17,090 bases of DNA from Bacillota bacterium (GTDB taxonomy: Bacteria > Bacillota > Clostridia > Acetivibrionales > DSM-1351): the NCBI GenBank assembly GCA_023392075.1, contig JAEVZU010000133.1, forward strand, positions 1 through 17,090. Direction: 5' to 3'. Both the position numbers and the translations under genes were made by a program. The stretch's first letter is position 1. Each line of letters begins with the position of its first letter. Of this stretch, positions 6,763 to 14,275 are shown one piece after another. The notes below the pieces were generated by a model that saw only the letters and a list, made by a program, of their open reading frames with translations, had not been told where the DNA came from and searched no databases.

Positions 6763-8748
6763 GTGGATTGGTATTTATTACTGGCAGCTATTCTGCTGCC
6801 TGCACTGAGTGCGGCGTTATGCTTTACAATCAGAAATCAGAAAGTGCGTATAGCAATAGTAAGCATTTCAACACTATTACTCTTTGCGGTGGCAGGCGGA
6901 TTTATTGCACTTATGGTAGAATCTCCCGATGGAAAACTAGTATTCCAAATGGAGCACAGTGTACTTGAATTAGTCAGTTGGGTGATCAAGGGCTTTGACC
7001 TGTTACTTTTCTGCTATATAGCGTACATCGGATTAAAGCATAAAAAGGCAATAGTATTTATTTTATCAGTATTACAATTTATACCTTGGGCATTATTTGA
7101 AATATTTGGAGCTTTCGGAAAGGTTAACGAACCTGAAGCAGCATTTGTAATTGATTACCTGTCATTAATAATGATAATGCTGGTATCAATTATAGGACCA
7201 ATTATTACCGTATTTGCCATAGGTTATATGAAGGAACACGAGCATCATTTGCACTTGAAGGTGTCCAGACAACCAAGATTTTTCATGATACTGTTCATTT
7301 TCCTGGGTGCCATGAATGCACTGGTGATGACCGACAATTTATCCTGGATGTACTTCTTCTGGGAGATAACAACACTTTGCTCCTTCCTGTTGATATCCCA
7401 TGATGCAACGGAAGTAGCCATCAAGAACGGTTTAAGAGCTTTATGGATCAACTCGGTTGGCGGTCTGGCATTTATTATTGCAATAGTGCTGATGAACTCC
7501 AGCCTTAATACACTTTCAATACAGGAAATTTCAGCATCAGGAATGGAGGGAGCCCTTGCAGGAACTCTTCCAATTGCGCTTGCTCTGCTGTGTATAGCAG
7601 GTTTCACAAAATCGGCACAGTTCCCGTTCCAGAGCTGGCTGCTGGGAGCCATGGTTGCGCCGACTCCTGTATCGGCACTGCTTCACTCCAGTACAATGGT
7701 TAAAGCCGGTGTGTATCTGGTGGTAAGAATCTCACCTGCATTTTCAGGAACAATACTCGGACAGATGGTTGCAATAGTGGGAGGCTTTACTTTCGTGGCA
7801 GCGTCTGCTATAGCAATAAGTCAGAGCAATGCCAAGAAGGTTCTTGCGTATTCAACAATAGCAAACCTTGGTTTGATCATCTGCTGTGCAGGTATCGGAA
7901 CAAGAATATCTCTTGCTGCCGCAGTACTGCTTATGATATTCCACGCTGTTTCAAAAGGACTGCTGTTCCTTTGCGTGGGTACTATCGAATTGGGTATCGG
8001 AAGCCGTGATATCGAAGATATGCAGGGTTTGTTCAAGAGAATGCCGTTTACAACCGTAATAACAGTTATAGGCCAGATTTCAATGTTACTGCCGCCATTC
8101 GGTGTTCTTATAACAAAATGGATGGCTATAGAAACTGCTGTTCATCAGCCGCTGGTGCTTCTGTTCATAATTTTGGGAAGTGCCTTGACAGTTGTGTTCT
8201 GGGCCAAGTGGATAGGTATTATTTTGACCATGTCCTATAAGCCGAAGTTCCATATTGAAAAATTGTCCTTCTCAATGAAGGCCTCACTTTCAGCCTTGAT
8301 TGCGTTTGTTATGGCGGCAAGCATAGGTATTGCTCCGCTGTATAACCATTTTGTCAAGCCTCAGATTCTTTCCTTTAAGATGGCCGACAAGGAAGAACTT
8401 GCCGGAACAGGTCTGGGAATCTGGCTTCATAAAGTGGATGCTGCAGTTTACGGGGGATTTGCTTCCATCATGTTCTTTGCTGTGATTCTGATCCTTATGG
8501 TTGCAATACCGATAATTGCAAACAGGATCAAGCCAAGCAGATTAAAGCCTCCTTATCTATGCGGTGCCAATGCAGACGAGGATTTAAGAGGTTTGGAATT
8601 CATCAGCCCTGGAGACAAGGTTGAAACCGTTGTGGTAAGAAACTATTACATGCAGTCTGTATTTGGTGAAAACAAGCTGACCTTCTGGGTTAATGCTGTT
8701 GCAGGTGCTGTAATTATTATAATGTTAGGGGTGGTGATTGGATTATGA
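6763..8748 (+). CDS. echA: Ech hydrogenase subunit A, NuoL-like ion-translocating membrane subunit
   Basis: EchA is the large antiporter-like membrane subunit that moves protons or sodium ions when the complex transfers electrons between ferredoxin and H2. The start is GTG at 6763, because AAAGGAG (6748-6754) sits eight bases before it; a TTG at 6745 overlaps that ribosome site. The product is 661 residues, close to other EchA proteins, with about 15 hydrophobic spans. Key pump residues of the NuoL/MrpA family are visible: Glu201 in YFFWEITTL, Lys283 in GFTKSAQFPFQSWL, and His308 and Lys314 in LLHSSTMVKAGVYL. The stop overlaps the echB start by four bases (ATGA), indicating translational coupling. 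It is the first gene of echABCDEF. Confidence 0.94.
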   Translation: MDWYLLLAAILLPALSAALCFTIRNQKVRIAIVSISTLLLFAVAGGFIALMVESPDGKLVFQMEHSVLELVSWVIKGFDLLLFCYIAYIGLKHKKAIVFILSVLQFIPWALFEIFGAFGKVNEPEAAFVIDYLSLIMIMLVSIIGPIITVFAIGYMKEHEHHLHLKVSRQPRFFMILFIFLGAMNALVMTDNLSWMYFFWEITTLCSFLLISHDATEVAIKNGLRALWINSVGGLAFIIAIVLMNSSLNTLSIQEISASGMEGALAGTLPIALALLCIAGFTKSAQFPFQSWLLGAMVAPTPVSALLHSSTMVKAGVYLVVRISPAFSGTILGQMVAIVGGFTFVAASAIAISQSNAKKVLAYSTIANLGLIICCAGIGTRISLAAAVLLMIFHAVSKGLLFLCVGTIELGIGSRDIEDMQGLFKRMPFTTVITVIGQISMLLPPFGVLITKWMAIETAVHQPLVLLFIILGSALTVVFWAKWIGIILTMSYKPKFHIEKLSFSMKASLSALIAFVMAASIGIAPLYNHFVKPQILSFKMADKEELAGTGLGIWLHKVDAAVYGGFASIMFFAVILILMVAIPIIANRIKPSRLKPPYLCGANADEDLRGLEFISPGDKVETVVVRNYYMQSVFGENKLTFWVNAVAGAVIIIMLGVVIGL

Positions 8749-9596
8749 GCATAAACAATTTAATTATAGCTGTTATTGCCATAATAGCCGCTCCAATAGT
8801 TGGTGGTTTATTAACTGGTATAGACAGAAAAATAACTGCTAGAATGCAGAATAGATTTGGACCTCCGCTGCTGCAGCCCTTTTATGATTTCTTCAAGCTT
8901 TTGGGCAAGCAGGGTATAGCAGTAAACCAGACTCAAATGGTTTATGTTATGGGACATTTGTTCTTTGCTGTAGGCGCTTTTATAATGCTGGTTTTAAAAC
9001 AGGATTTGCTGATGCTTATGTTTATCCTGGCATTCTCAGCTGTTTCATTGATAATGGGAGCCATGAGCGTTCGTTCACCTTACAGTAAGATAGGTGCTCA
9101 GAGAGAAATAATGCAGATGATGGCTTACGAGCCTGTACTGCTTTTAATGGTTGTCGGTGTTTACAAGGCAACAGGAAGCTTTATGATTTCAGAAATATTC
9201 AACCATGAACAGCCTTTACTGTTCAGCTTGCCGTTGGTATTTCTTGCCTTCCTTTTCGTCCTGACCATCAAGCTGAGAAAGTCACCTTTTGACTTTTCAA
9301 CTTCACATCACGGACATCAGGAACTTATAAAAGGTCTTACCACAGAGTTTTCCGGAACTCAGCTGGCTCTGATCGAGTTGACACACTGGTTTGATCTTGT
9401 ACTTTTACTGGGATTAATTACATTGTTTTTTGCTCAGCCTATTTGGGTAGGTATATTAATAGCATTAGCGAGTTACTTCTGCGAAATAGTTATTGATAAT
9501 GTAAGCGCAAGAGTGACCTGGCAGTGGATGGTGAAAGTAACCTGGGTAGCCGGAATTGGTGCGGCGCTTGTAAATATAGTCTGGATGTACCTATAA
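8745..9596 (+). CDS. echB: Ech hydrogenase subunit B, NuoH-like membrane subunit
   Basis: EchB is the NuoH/ND1-type membrane protein that joins the pump subunit to the soluble hydrogenase module. The 283-residue protein is almost entirely hydrophobic. The conserved cytoplasmic loops are present: ARMQNRFGPPLLQPFYDFFK (about 33-52), YSKIGAQREIMQMMAYEPVL, and KLRKSPFDFSTSHHGHQEL, whose glutamate-bearing loops face the FeS subunit in relatives. Its ATG overlaps the echA stop, and GGTGGTGA lies just upstream. A 133-base spacer with hairpins separates it from echC, so the membrane pair A/B could be translated at a different level from the soluble subunits. Confidence 0.95.
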   Translation: MSINNLIIAVIAIIAAPIVGGLLTGIDRKITARMQNRFGPPLLQPFYDFFKLLGKQGIAVNQTQMVYVMGHLFFAVGAFIMLVLKQDLLMLMFILAFSAVSLIMGAMSVRSPYSKIGAQREIMQMMAYEPVLLLMVVGVYKATGSFMISEIFNHEQPLLFSLPLVFLAFLFVLTIKLRKSPFDFSTSHHGHQELIKGLTTEFSGTQLALIELTHWFDLVLLLGLITLFFAQPIWVGILIALASYFCEIVIDNVSARVTWQWMVKVTWVAGIGAALVNIVWMYL

Positions 9597-9600
9597 CGGA

Positions 9601-9680
9601 GCAAATTTGGCTGTGCCAAATTCGCACCCGATATTACTAAATAAGTCAGAGGTATTAAAGAGTAATAACGGATTGTCGGG
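9601..9680 (+). other. Structured echB–echC spacer (two successive hairpins)
   Basis: First hairpin: AATTTGGC-tgt-GCCAAATT (9604-9622), a perfect 8-base-pair stem, extended past one mismatch by a GC/GC clamp. Second: CCCGA-TATTACT (9627-9638) pairs with AGTAATA (9661-9667) and, after an 8-base bulge, TCGGG (9676-9680), followed by a short TTTTT. Neither looks like a full terminator, since the operon continues. Likely uses are an mRNA processing or stability element, or partial attenuation between the membrane and soluble subunits. Confidence 0.5.
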
Positions 9681-9729
9681 CTGTTTTTGAAAAAGGAATG
9701 GCTAACTAATTGTAAGAAAGGTGAATTGT

Positions 9730-10179
9730 ATGGGTATAATAAGCAAGTCAAGGAAAAAATCACCCTGGGTAATGCATTATGACTGTACAAGCTGCAATGG
9801 CTGTGATATTGAGGTTTTGGCCTGTCTCACACCGTTGTATGATGCTGAAAGATTGGGAATAGTAAATGTAGGTAATCCCAAGCATGCAGATATTTTGCTT
9901 GTTACCGGTTCTGCAAATAAAAGAAATGCACAAGTATTAAAAAATATATACAATCAAATGCCTGATCCGAAGGTAGTAGTTGCAATCGGTGCCTGTGCCT
10001 GTACGGGAGGAATTTTCAGAGAGTGCTACAATGTAATGGGCGGAGTTGAAAATGTTATTCCTGTCGACGTATTTGTACCGGGCTGCTGCGCAAGACCCGA
10101 AGCTATTATTGACGGAATAGTCCAGGGTATAGGCAAGCTGGATGATAAGGCTGATGCAATGAAGAACGAAAGCAAATAG
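9730..10179 (+). CDS. echC: Ech hydrogenase subunit C, NuoB-like small subunit
   Basis: EchC is the hydrogenase small subunit, homologous to NuoB, carrying the single 4Fe-4S cluster next to the Ni-Fe site. The start is ATG 9730, with AAAGGTGA (9717-9724) upstream; the GTG at 9721 lies inside that ribosome site. The 149-residue protein has the expected cluster ligands C22 and C25 in CTSCNGCD, C89 in GACACTGG and C119 in PGCCARPE, by alignment to the family pattern. Three further cysteines (C19, C91, C120) sit next to these ligands. It has no signal peptide, as expected for a cytoplasmic-side subunit. A 98-base spacer with two hairpins precedes echD. Confidence 0.95.
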   Translation: MGIISKSRKKSPWVMHYDCTSCNGCDIEVLACLTPLYDAERLGIVNVGNPKHADILLVTGSANKRNAQVLKNIYNQMPDPKVVVAIGACACTGGIFRECYNVMGGVENVIPVDVFVPGCCARPEAIIDGIVQGIGKLDDKADAMKNESK

Positions 10180-10228
10180 CAGCGTTCATGATGGCATTCA
10201 GGCTATTCCGGAATTGTTACTTTATATT

Positions 10229-10261
10229 AGTCCCTTTTGGGGCTCAAAGCCATAGAATGGC
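10229..10261 (+). other. Two small hairpins in the echC–echD spacer
   Basis: AGTCCC-tttt-GGGGCT (10229-10244, one G·U pair) and GCCAT-aga-ATGGC (10249-10261). The second ends two bases before the GGGAGG ribosome site of echD. They may protect the mRNA or tune echD translation; the stems are short, so confidence is modest. Confidence 0.4.
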
Positions 10262-10277
10262 TCGGGAGGTTAGTAGA

Positions 10278-10658
10278 ATGATTGAAAATTTAGTGGAAAT
10301 TACGAGTGACCAATTACTTGGTGAAATAACTAAAGCCAAGTTAGAAGGCTACAGATTTGTTACTGCATCATGTGCAGATAATGGTGATGACACTATAGAT
10401 GTTATTTATCATTTTGACAAGGACTACGGGATGAAAAATTTCAAGGTCAATGTTAAAAAAGGTGAAGAAGTTCCCAGTATTTCAAAAGTAATTTTCAGTG
10501 CATTGCTGGTTGAAAATGAAATGAAAGAACTGTTCGGATTAAATATAACCGGTATAGTGATTGATTACGGCGGACATATGCTCCTGTCCGAAGAAGAGTT
10601 GGGATCACCATTTTTAAGGCAGCAAATAACTATTGAGCAAAGAGGGGGTAAACAATAA
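10278..10658 (+). CDS. echD: Ech hydrogenase subunit D, NuoC-like
   Basis: EchD corresponds to NuoC, a structural subunit of the soluble arm that contacts the large subunit and carries no cofactor. The start is ATG 10278, eight bases after GGGAGG (10264-10269). The frame is open 90 bases further upstream, but that part (MMAFRLF...) runs through the hairpin-bearing spacer and has no ribosome site. The resulting 126 residues match the usual length of EchD. Near residue 80-95 the NuoC-type segment ENEMKELFGLNITG is recognisable. Its stop overlaps the echE start by one base, so the two are translationally coupled. Confidence 0.92.
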   Translation: MIENLVEITSDQLLGEITKAKLEGYRFVTASCADNGDDTIDVIYHFDKDYGMKNFKVNVKKGEEVPSISKVIFSALLVENEMKELFGLNITGIVIDYGGHMLLSEEELGSPFLRQQITIEQRGGKQ

Positions 10659-11737
10659 TGAGTTCAACTGTAATACCTTTTGGGCCGCAGCATCCTGTGC
10701 TCCCGGAACCCCTCCACATCAAGCTGGTTATGGAAGATGAAAATATAGTGGATGCAATACCGGCTATCGGTTATGTTCACAGAGGTCTTGAAAAACTCAC
10801 AGAAACCAAGGAATTTACACAAAATGTGTTTGTGGTTGAAAGAGTCTGCGGAATATGCAGTGTTATGCATGCAATGGCATACTGCCAGGGGATTGAAGAG
10901 TTAATGAACATTGAGGTTCCTGACAGGGCAAAGTTCCTCAGAGTTATCTGGGCAGAGCTCCACAGAATGCACAGTCATCTGTTGTGGCTGGGACTTCTGG
11001 CCGATGCCTTTGGCTTTGAAAGTCTTTTCATGCAGGTGTGGAGAGACAGGGAAAAGGTAATGGATATCATGGAGGAGACCGCCGGTGCAAGAGTTGTTAT
11101 ATCAGCTAATACAATTGGCGGTACAAGACGCGACCTTACCAAGGAACAAATGGTAAAAATCAATGTGACAATTGATGAAATAAAGAATGATTTACAGCAG
11201 GTTGAAGCTGTATTCCTGAATAATTACACTGTCAAACACAGACTGGTCGGAAGAGGCATCCTTACAAAGGCTGATGCCATTGAATTATGTGCAGTGGGTC
11301 CAATGGCAAGAGCAGCGGGAATACCGATGGATCATAGAACTACAGGCTATTCGGCTTATGGTCAGCTGGATTTTGAACCTGTAACACATCCTGACGGTGA
11401 CAACTATGCCAGAACATACGTGAGATTGTATGAGGTATATCAGTCAATAGATCTTATAAAGCAGGCTATAGCCAAGATACCCGAGGGAGAACATGTTGTT
11501 CCTTTTAAAGGTAATCCTCCGAAGGGAGAGGCCATATCCAGGGTTGAACAGCCAAGAGGTGAAGTGCTGTATTATTTGAGAGCGAACGGAACAAAGAATC
11601 TTGAGAGATTAAGACTCAGAACTCCTACTTTCCAAAATATACCTTCACTTATAAAGATGCTGCCCGGCAGTCAGCTGGCTGATGTGCCGCTGCTTATTCT
11701 GACAATTGACCCATGTATATCCTGTACCGAAAGATAA
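10658..11737 (+). CDS. echE: Ech hydrogenase subunit E, Ni-Fe large subunit
   Basis: EchE is the catalytic large subunit, related to NuoD, holding the Ni-Fe(CN)2CO centre that interconverts protons and H2. The 359-residue protein has both cysteine pairs of the nickel site: C64 and C67 in RVCGICS, and C353 and C356 in DPCISCTER at the very end. The NuoD-like start GPQHPVLPEPLHI and the block IGYVHRGLEKLTE are clear. There is no C-terminal extension beyond the last CxxC motif, so the proteolytic trimming needed by most [NiFe] hydrogenases should not occur; the same is reported for some other group 4 enzymes. AGAGGGGG precedes the ATG. A 126-base spacer separates it from echF. Confidence 0.96.
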   Translation: MSSTVIPFGPQHPVLPEPLHIKLVMEDENIVDAIPAIGYVHRGLEKLTETKEFTQNVFVVERVCGICSVMHAMAYCQGIEELMNIEVPDRAKFLRVIWAELHRMHSHLLWLGLLADAFGFESLFMQVWRDREKVMDIMEETAGARVVISANTIGGTRRDLTKEQMVKINVTIDEIKNDLQQVEAVFLNNYTVKHRLVGRGILTKADAIELCAVGPMARAAGIPMDHRTTGYSAYGQLDFEPVTHPDGDNYARTYVRLYEVYQSIDLIKQAIAKIPEGEHVVPFKGNPPKGEAISRVEQPRGEVLYYLRANGTKNLERLRLRTPTFQNIPSLIKMLPGSQLADVPLLILTIDPCISCTER

Positions 11738-11863
11738 CACTTTTGTTTCATCAGTGGGAATAGACAAGTGTGCCGGAGCATACTTGAATGTATTTAACTA
11801 CGTGCATGGGTGTGTGGTGATTGGAGCCAACAGCACGTCTGACATGTGGATTGGAGGGTTAAT
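11738..11863 (+). other. echE–echF spacer
   Basis: The 126 bases between the echE stop and the echF start hold a perfect 6-base inverted repeat, ACGTGC (11800-11805) and GCACGT (11833-11838), with a 27-base loop. No terminator or separate gene is convincing. An open frame crosses the spacer from inside echE, but it has no ribosome site and no family resemblance. Confidence 0.35.
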
Positions 11864-12241
11864 ATGTTTAAAATGGTTGGAAATGTATTTAGAAACCTGG
11901 TGTCAAAGCCTGCAACCAGGCTGTATCCTTTTGAAAAAAGAGAGCCTTTTAAGGATTCCAGGGGACAGATAGAAGGTTGTGAGATAGATAAATGTATTTT
12001 TTGCGGCATATGCCAGAGAAAATGTCCGGCAAATGCTATCGTGGTTAACAAGGCTGAGAAGTCCTGGGAGATCAATCAGTTCAAATGTGTTATCTGTAAT
12101 GCATGCGTGGAAGCCTGCCCAAAGAAGTGTATAATTGCAAGTGCTTCTCACAAGACCGCGGTATCTACAAAGGAAAATCTAAAGGTCGTGCAGGCTGAGA
12201 AGCCTGTTCAAGCCGAAGACACCAGCAAAGTTACAGCGTAA
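11864..12241 (+). CDS. echF: Ech hydrogenase subunit F, two-[4Fe-4S] ferredoxin-like subunit
   Basis: EchF is the polyferredoxin-type subunit that takes electrons from, or gives them to, soluble ferredoxin. The start is ATG 11864, five bases after GGAGGG (11853-11858); a GTG at 11846 is in frame but lacks a ribosome site. The 125-residue protein has two classical clusters: C44, C47, C50, C54 (CIFCGICQRKCP) and C75, C78, C81, C85 (CVICNACVEACP). The last cysteine of each motif probably serves the other cluster, as in bacterial ferredoxins. A C-terminal tail of about 35 residues is rich in Lys, Ala, Val and Thr and looks disordered. It is the last ech gene, closed by two hairpins, the second a strong terminator. 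Confidence 0.95.
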   Translation: MFKMVGNVFRNLVSKPATRLYPFEKREPFKDSRGQIEGCEIDKCIFCGICQRKCPANAIVVNKAEKSWEINQFKCVICNACVEACPKKCIIASASHKTAVSTKENLKVVQAEKPVQAEDTSKVTA

Positions 12242-12242
12242 C

Positions 12243-12269
12243 TTTTATCAATAGTCTCTGCTGATAAAA
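12243..12269 (+). other. Hairpin immediately after the echF stop
   Basis: TTTTATCA (12243-12250), an 11-base loop, TGATAAAA (12262-12269): a perfect 8-base-pair stem starting one base after the stop codon. It has no U-run and may act as a 3'-end stability element ahead of the true terminator. Confidence 0.4.
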
Positions 12270-12288
12270 ACTGATAATGAACAATTAT

Positions 12289-12324
12289 AATACGCCGGCT
12301 GGTAAGCCGGCGTATTTATATTTT
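12289..12324 (+). terminator. Strong terminator of the ech operon
   Basis: A perfect 12-base-pair stem, AATACGCCGGCT (12289-12300) and AGCCGGCGTATT (12305-12316), with a GGTA tetraloop and a T-rich tail (TATATTTT). It should end most ech transcripts before hypA. Confidence 0.88.
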
Positions 12325-12364
12325 GGTCGGGCATGGGCGGGTGCCTGTGCATTTGCGGCAGGAG

Positions 12365-12373
12365 TGGTATAAT
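12365..12373 (+). promoter_or_regulatory. Extended -10 promoter for hypA
   Basis: TGGTATAAT (12365-12373) is a perfect extended -10 element (TGnTATAAT), about 40 bases before the hypA start and after the ech terminator. No good -35 box is present at 16-18 bases, which is typical for promoters of this class. Confidence 0.6.
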
Positions 12374-12414
12374 GGATGCAGCGGCAAAGCCGTTAAAGAT
12401 GGTGGTGAAAATTA

Positions 12415-12756
12415 ATGCATGAATATGCGGTTACGCAGTCAATGTTAAATATAGCTCTGGAGGAGGCAAAGCGCGCCGGAGCCTCAAAGATCCTGGAAAT
12501 CCGCCTGGTTATAGGTGATTTGTCCACAATACTGGACGATTCTGTACAAATGTATTTTGATATTATGAGTGAGGGCACTCCGGCGCAGGGGGCCAAACTT
12601 GTATTTAACAGAGTTAAAGCAGAATTTAAGTGCAGGGAGTGCGGAAAAGTTTTTGTCAAGCCTCCAAAAGGTTTTGACTGCCCAGGATGCGGCGGTTTGG
12701 GAATGCCTACCGACAGAGGAAAAGAATTTTATATAGAGAGTCTCGAAATTGACTAA
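12415..12756 (+). CDS. hypA: Hydrogenase nickel-insertion protein HypA
   Basis: HypA is a nickel metallochaperone that works with HypB to load nickel into the large subunit of [NiFe] hydrogenases. The 113-residue length is standard. The N-terminal MHEYA gives the nickel-binding His2, and the structural zinc site uses C73, C76, C89 and C92 (KCRECGK and DCPGCGG). GGTGGTGA (12401-12408) is correctly spaced from the ATG. It is separated from echF by a strong terminator and has its own extended -10 promoter, so it may be expressed independently of ech. The natural client here is EchE, but other nickel enzymes elsewhere in the genome cannot be excluded. Confidence 0.96.
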   Translation: MHEYAVTQSMLNIALEEAKRAGASKILEIRLVIGDLSTILDDSVQMYFDIMSEGTPAQGAKLVFNRVKAEFKCRECGKVFVKPPKGFDCPGCGGLGMPTDRGKEFYIESLEID

Positions 12757-12772
12757 AAGGGATTCTATTTTT

Positions 12773-12824
12773 CACTCTTCACGGCAAATATCATATTATG
12801 GAATATGATATTCGGCTGGGAGTG
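12773..12824 (+). other. Long hairpin between hypA and the TRIC-like gene
   Basis: A perfect 11-base-pair stem AATATCATATT (12787-12797) and AATATGATATT (12802-12812) with an ATGG loop, framed by a second pair CACTC (12773-12777) and GAGTG (12820-12824) with small unpaired sections between. There is no U-run, so it is not an ordinary terminator. It sits 30 bases before the start of the next gene. Confidence 0.5.
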
Positions 12825-12853
12825 TGTTATTACAAATGCCCGGGGGAAGCATA

Positions 12854-13507
12854 ATGCTGGTCTTAAGTATAGTAGATATTATCGGAACTGTTGCCTTTGC
12901 GGTTTCTGGAGTTCTTGTGGGCATCAGAAACAAGCTTGATTTGTTTGGCATTTATGTATTGGCAATGATAACTGCTTCCGGCGGCGGGATAATAAGAGAT
13001 GTGGTTATCGGCAGGAACATACCTGTGTTTTTTACAGAGTGGAAGTACTTCGCCGCCATAACCGGATCAATGGTGGTAACCTGCGTGCTATATAAATTTG
13101 TAAACAGAATAATTTCTGTTATAATTTTATTTGATGCCATAGGTTTGGGGGTCTTTACCGTAACGGCCACATACAGGGCAATTGAATATGGCCTGCCCTT
13201 GCTTGGAGTTGTTTTTGCAGGAGTAATAACAGGAGTGGGGGGCGGAATATTAAGGGATATCCTGGTCAATGAAATTCCGCTGATTTTCAGAAGTGAGATA
13301 TATGCAATTCCCTCCATTATGGGATCGGTATTATTTTATATGCTTTATGATAATATTAATTTAAATATGAATACTTACATATGTATAGCAGTTGTTCTTT
13401 TCACAAGGATGATATCGGTAAAATTTGGCTTGAACCTGCCCATACTCAACAAAAGTGAACACTACAGAAATGACGGCAGCAGTAACAGGCGGAACTTCAG
13501 GTTATAA
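12854..13507 (+). CDS. TRIC / UPF0126 family membrane protein
   Basis: The protein is a member of the UPF0126 family, prokaryotic relatives of trimeric intracellular cation (TRIC) channels. From ATG 12854 it has 217 residues, close to the family norm of about 205; GGGGGAAG lies upstream. In-frame GTG 12824 and ATG 12836 are earlier but overlap the hairpin region. Two homologous halves of three spans each are visible: the first holds DIIGTVAFAVSG and ASGGGIIRDVV, the second DAIGLGVFTVTA and GVGGGILRDIL. The paired GGGI[IL]RD segments are the family signature. Characterised members conduct monovalent cations, and some relatives are linked to glycine. Its place between hypA and hypB is unusual; a link to ion balance at the hydrogenase is only a guess. 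Confidence 0.88.
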   Translation: MLVLSIVDIIGTVAFAVSGVLVGIRNKLDLFGIYVLAMITASGGGIIRDVVIGRNIPVFFTEWKYFAAITGSMVVTCVLYKFVNRIISVIILFDAIGLGVFTVTATYRAIEYGLPLLGVVFAGVITGVGGGILRDILVNEIPLIFRSEIYAIPSIMGSVLFYMLYDNINLNMNTYICIAVVLFTRMISVKFGLNLPILNKSEHYRNDGSSNRRNFRL

Positions 13508-13582
13508 AAATCCGCAGGGCCGGAATAATTTAATTATAAATAATTTATTTAAATAAAAAAATGTAAAAAATGGAGGTTACTT

Positions 13583-14227
13583 ATGGAAGTAAAAGTCATG
13601 AAAAACATAATGCATGCCAACGACAAGCTTGCAGAAGAAAATAGAAACTATTTTCAGAAAAAAAGAATAAAGGCTGTCAATATAATGGCTTCACCTGGAT
13701 CGGGAAAGACCAGTACAATATTAAAGTTAATCGACGCCTTTGGTGATAGGGTGAAGGTTGCAGTAGTCGAGGGGGATATAGCCTCCAGTATTGATGCTGA
13801 AAAGATAGACAAGCTGGGTAAACCCGTTATACAGATTAATACCGGAGGAGGCTGTCATCTCGATGCAAATATGATCAAAGCCTCTGTTGAGAGCTTGAAT
13901 CCAGGTGACGGTACAATCTTGTTTATTGAAAATGTGGGAAACCTGGTGTGCCCGTCCTCATTTGATCTGGGAGAAGGCATAAAAATGGTCATCGCCAGTG
14001 TCCCGGAAGGGCATGACAAGCCTTACAAATATACCTCAATGTTTGAACTGGCGGATATAATTGTTCTGAATAAAACTGATCTGATGCCATATATAGATTT
14101 CGACAGGGACAGTTTTTACAAAGGTGTCAGAGCCTTGAACGATAAAGCCGGGATATTTGAAATATCCTGCAGAACGGGTGAAGGAGTGGATAAACTGGCA
14201 CAGTGGTTTTTGGATACTGCGGAATGA
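13583..14227 (+). CDS. hypB: Hydrogenase nickel-incorporation GTPase HypB
   Basis: HypB is a SIMIBI-class GTPase that powers nickel transfer into the hydrogenase large subunit together with HypA. The 214-residue protein shows the P-loop ASPGSGKT (36-43), the EGDIASS block (63-69), the metal-site segment TGGGCHLDA with C91 and H92, ENVGNLVCP with C123, and the guanine-specificity motif NKTD (163-166). It lacks the N-terminal CxxCGC nickel site of E. coli HypB and any His-rich stretch, so it is the short form. GGAGG precedes the ATG at good spacing. The 75-base AT-rich gap from the TRIC-like gene has no terminator, so hypA–TRIC–hypB may form one transcript. Confidence 0.96.
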   Translation: MEVKVMKNIMHANDKLAEENRNYFQKKRIKAVNIMASPGSGKTSTILKLIDAFGDRVKVAVVEGDIASSIDAEKIDKLGKPVIQINTGGGCHLDANMIKASVESLNPGDGTILFIENVGNLVCPSSFDLGEGIKMVIASVPEGHDKPYKYTSMFELADIIVLNKTDLMPYIDFDRDSFYKGVRALNDKAGIFEISCRTGEGVDKLAQWFLDTAE

Positions 14228-14275
14228 TAAATGTAATCTAATGAATACAAATAAAATATCTGAAGAAAATTTAAG

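Noticed and set aside
9604..9622. echB–echC hairpin as a terminator
   Set aside because: No T-run follows, and the same operon clearly continues into echC-F, which are essential parts of the complex.
11706..11972. Open frame bridging echE and echF
   Set aside because: Starts inside echE and overlaps echF in another frame; no ribosome site or recognisable product.
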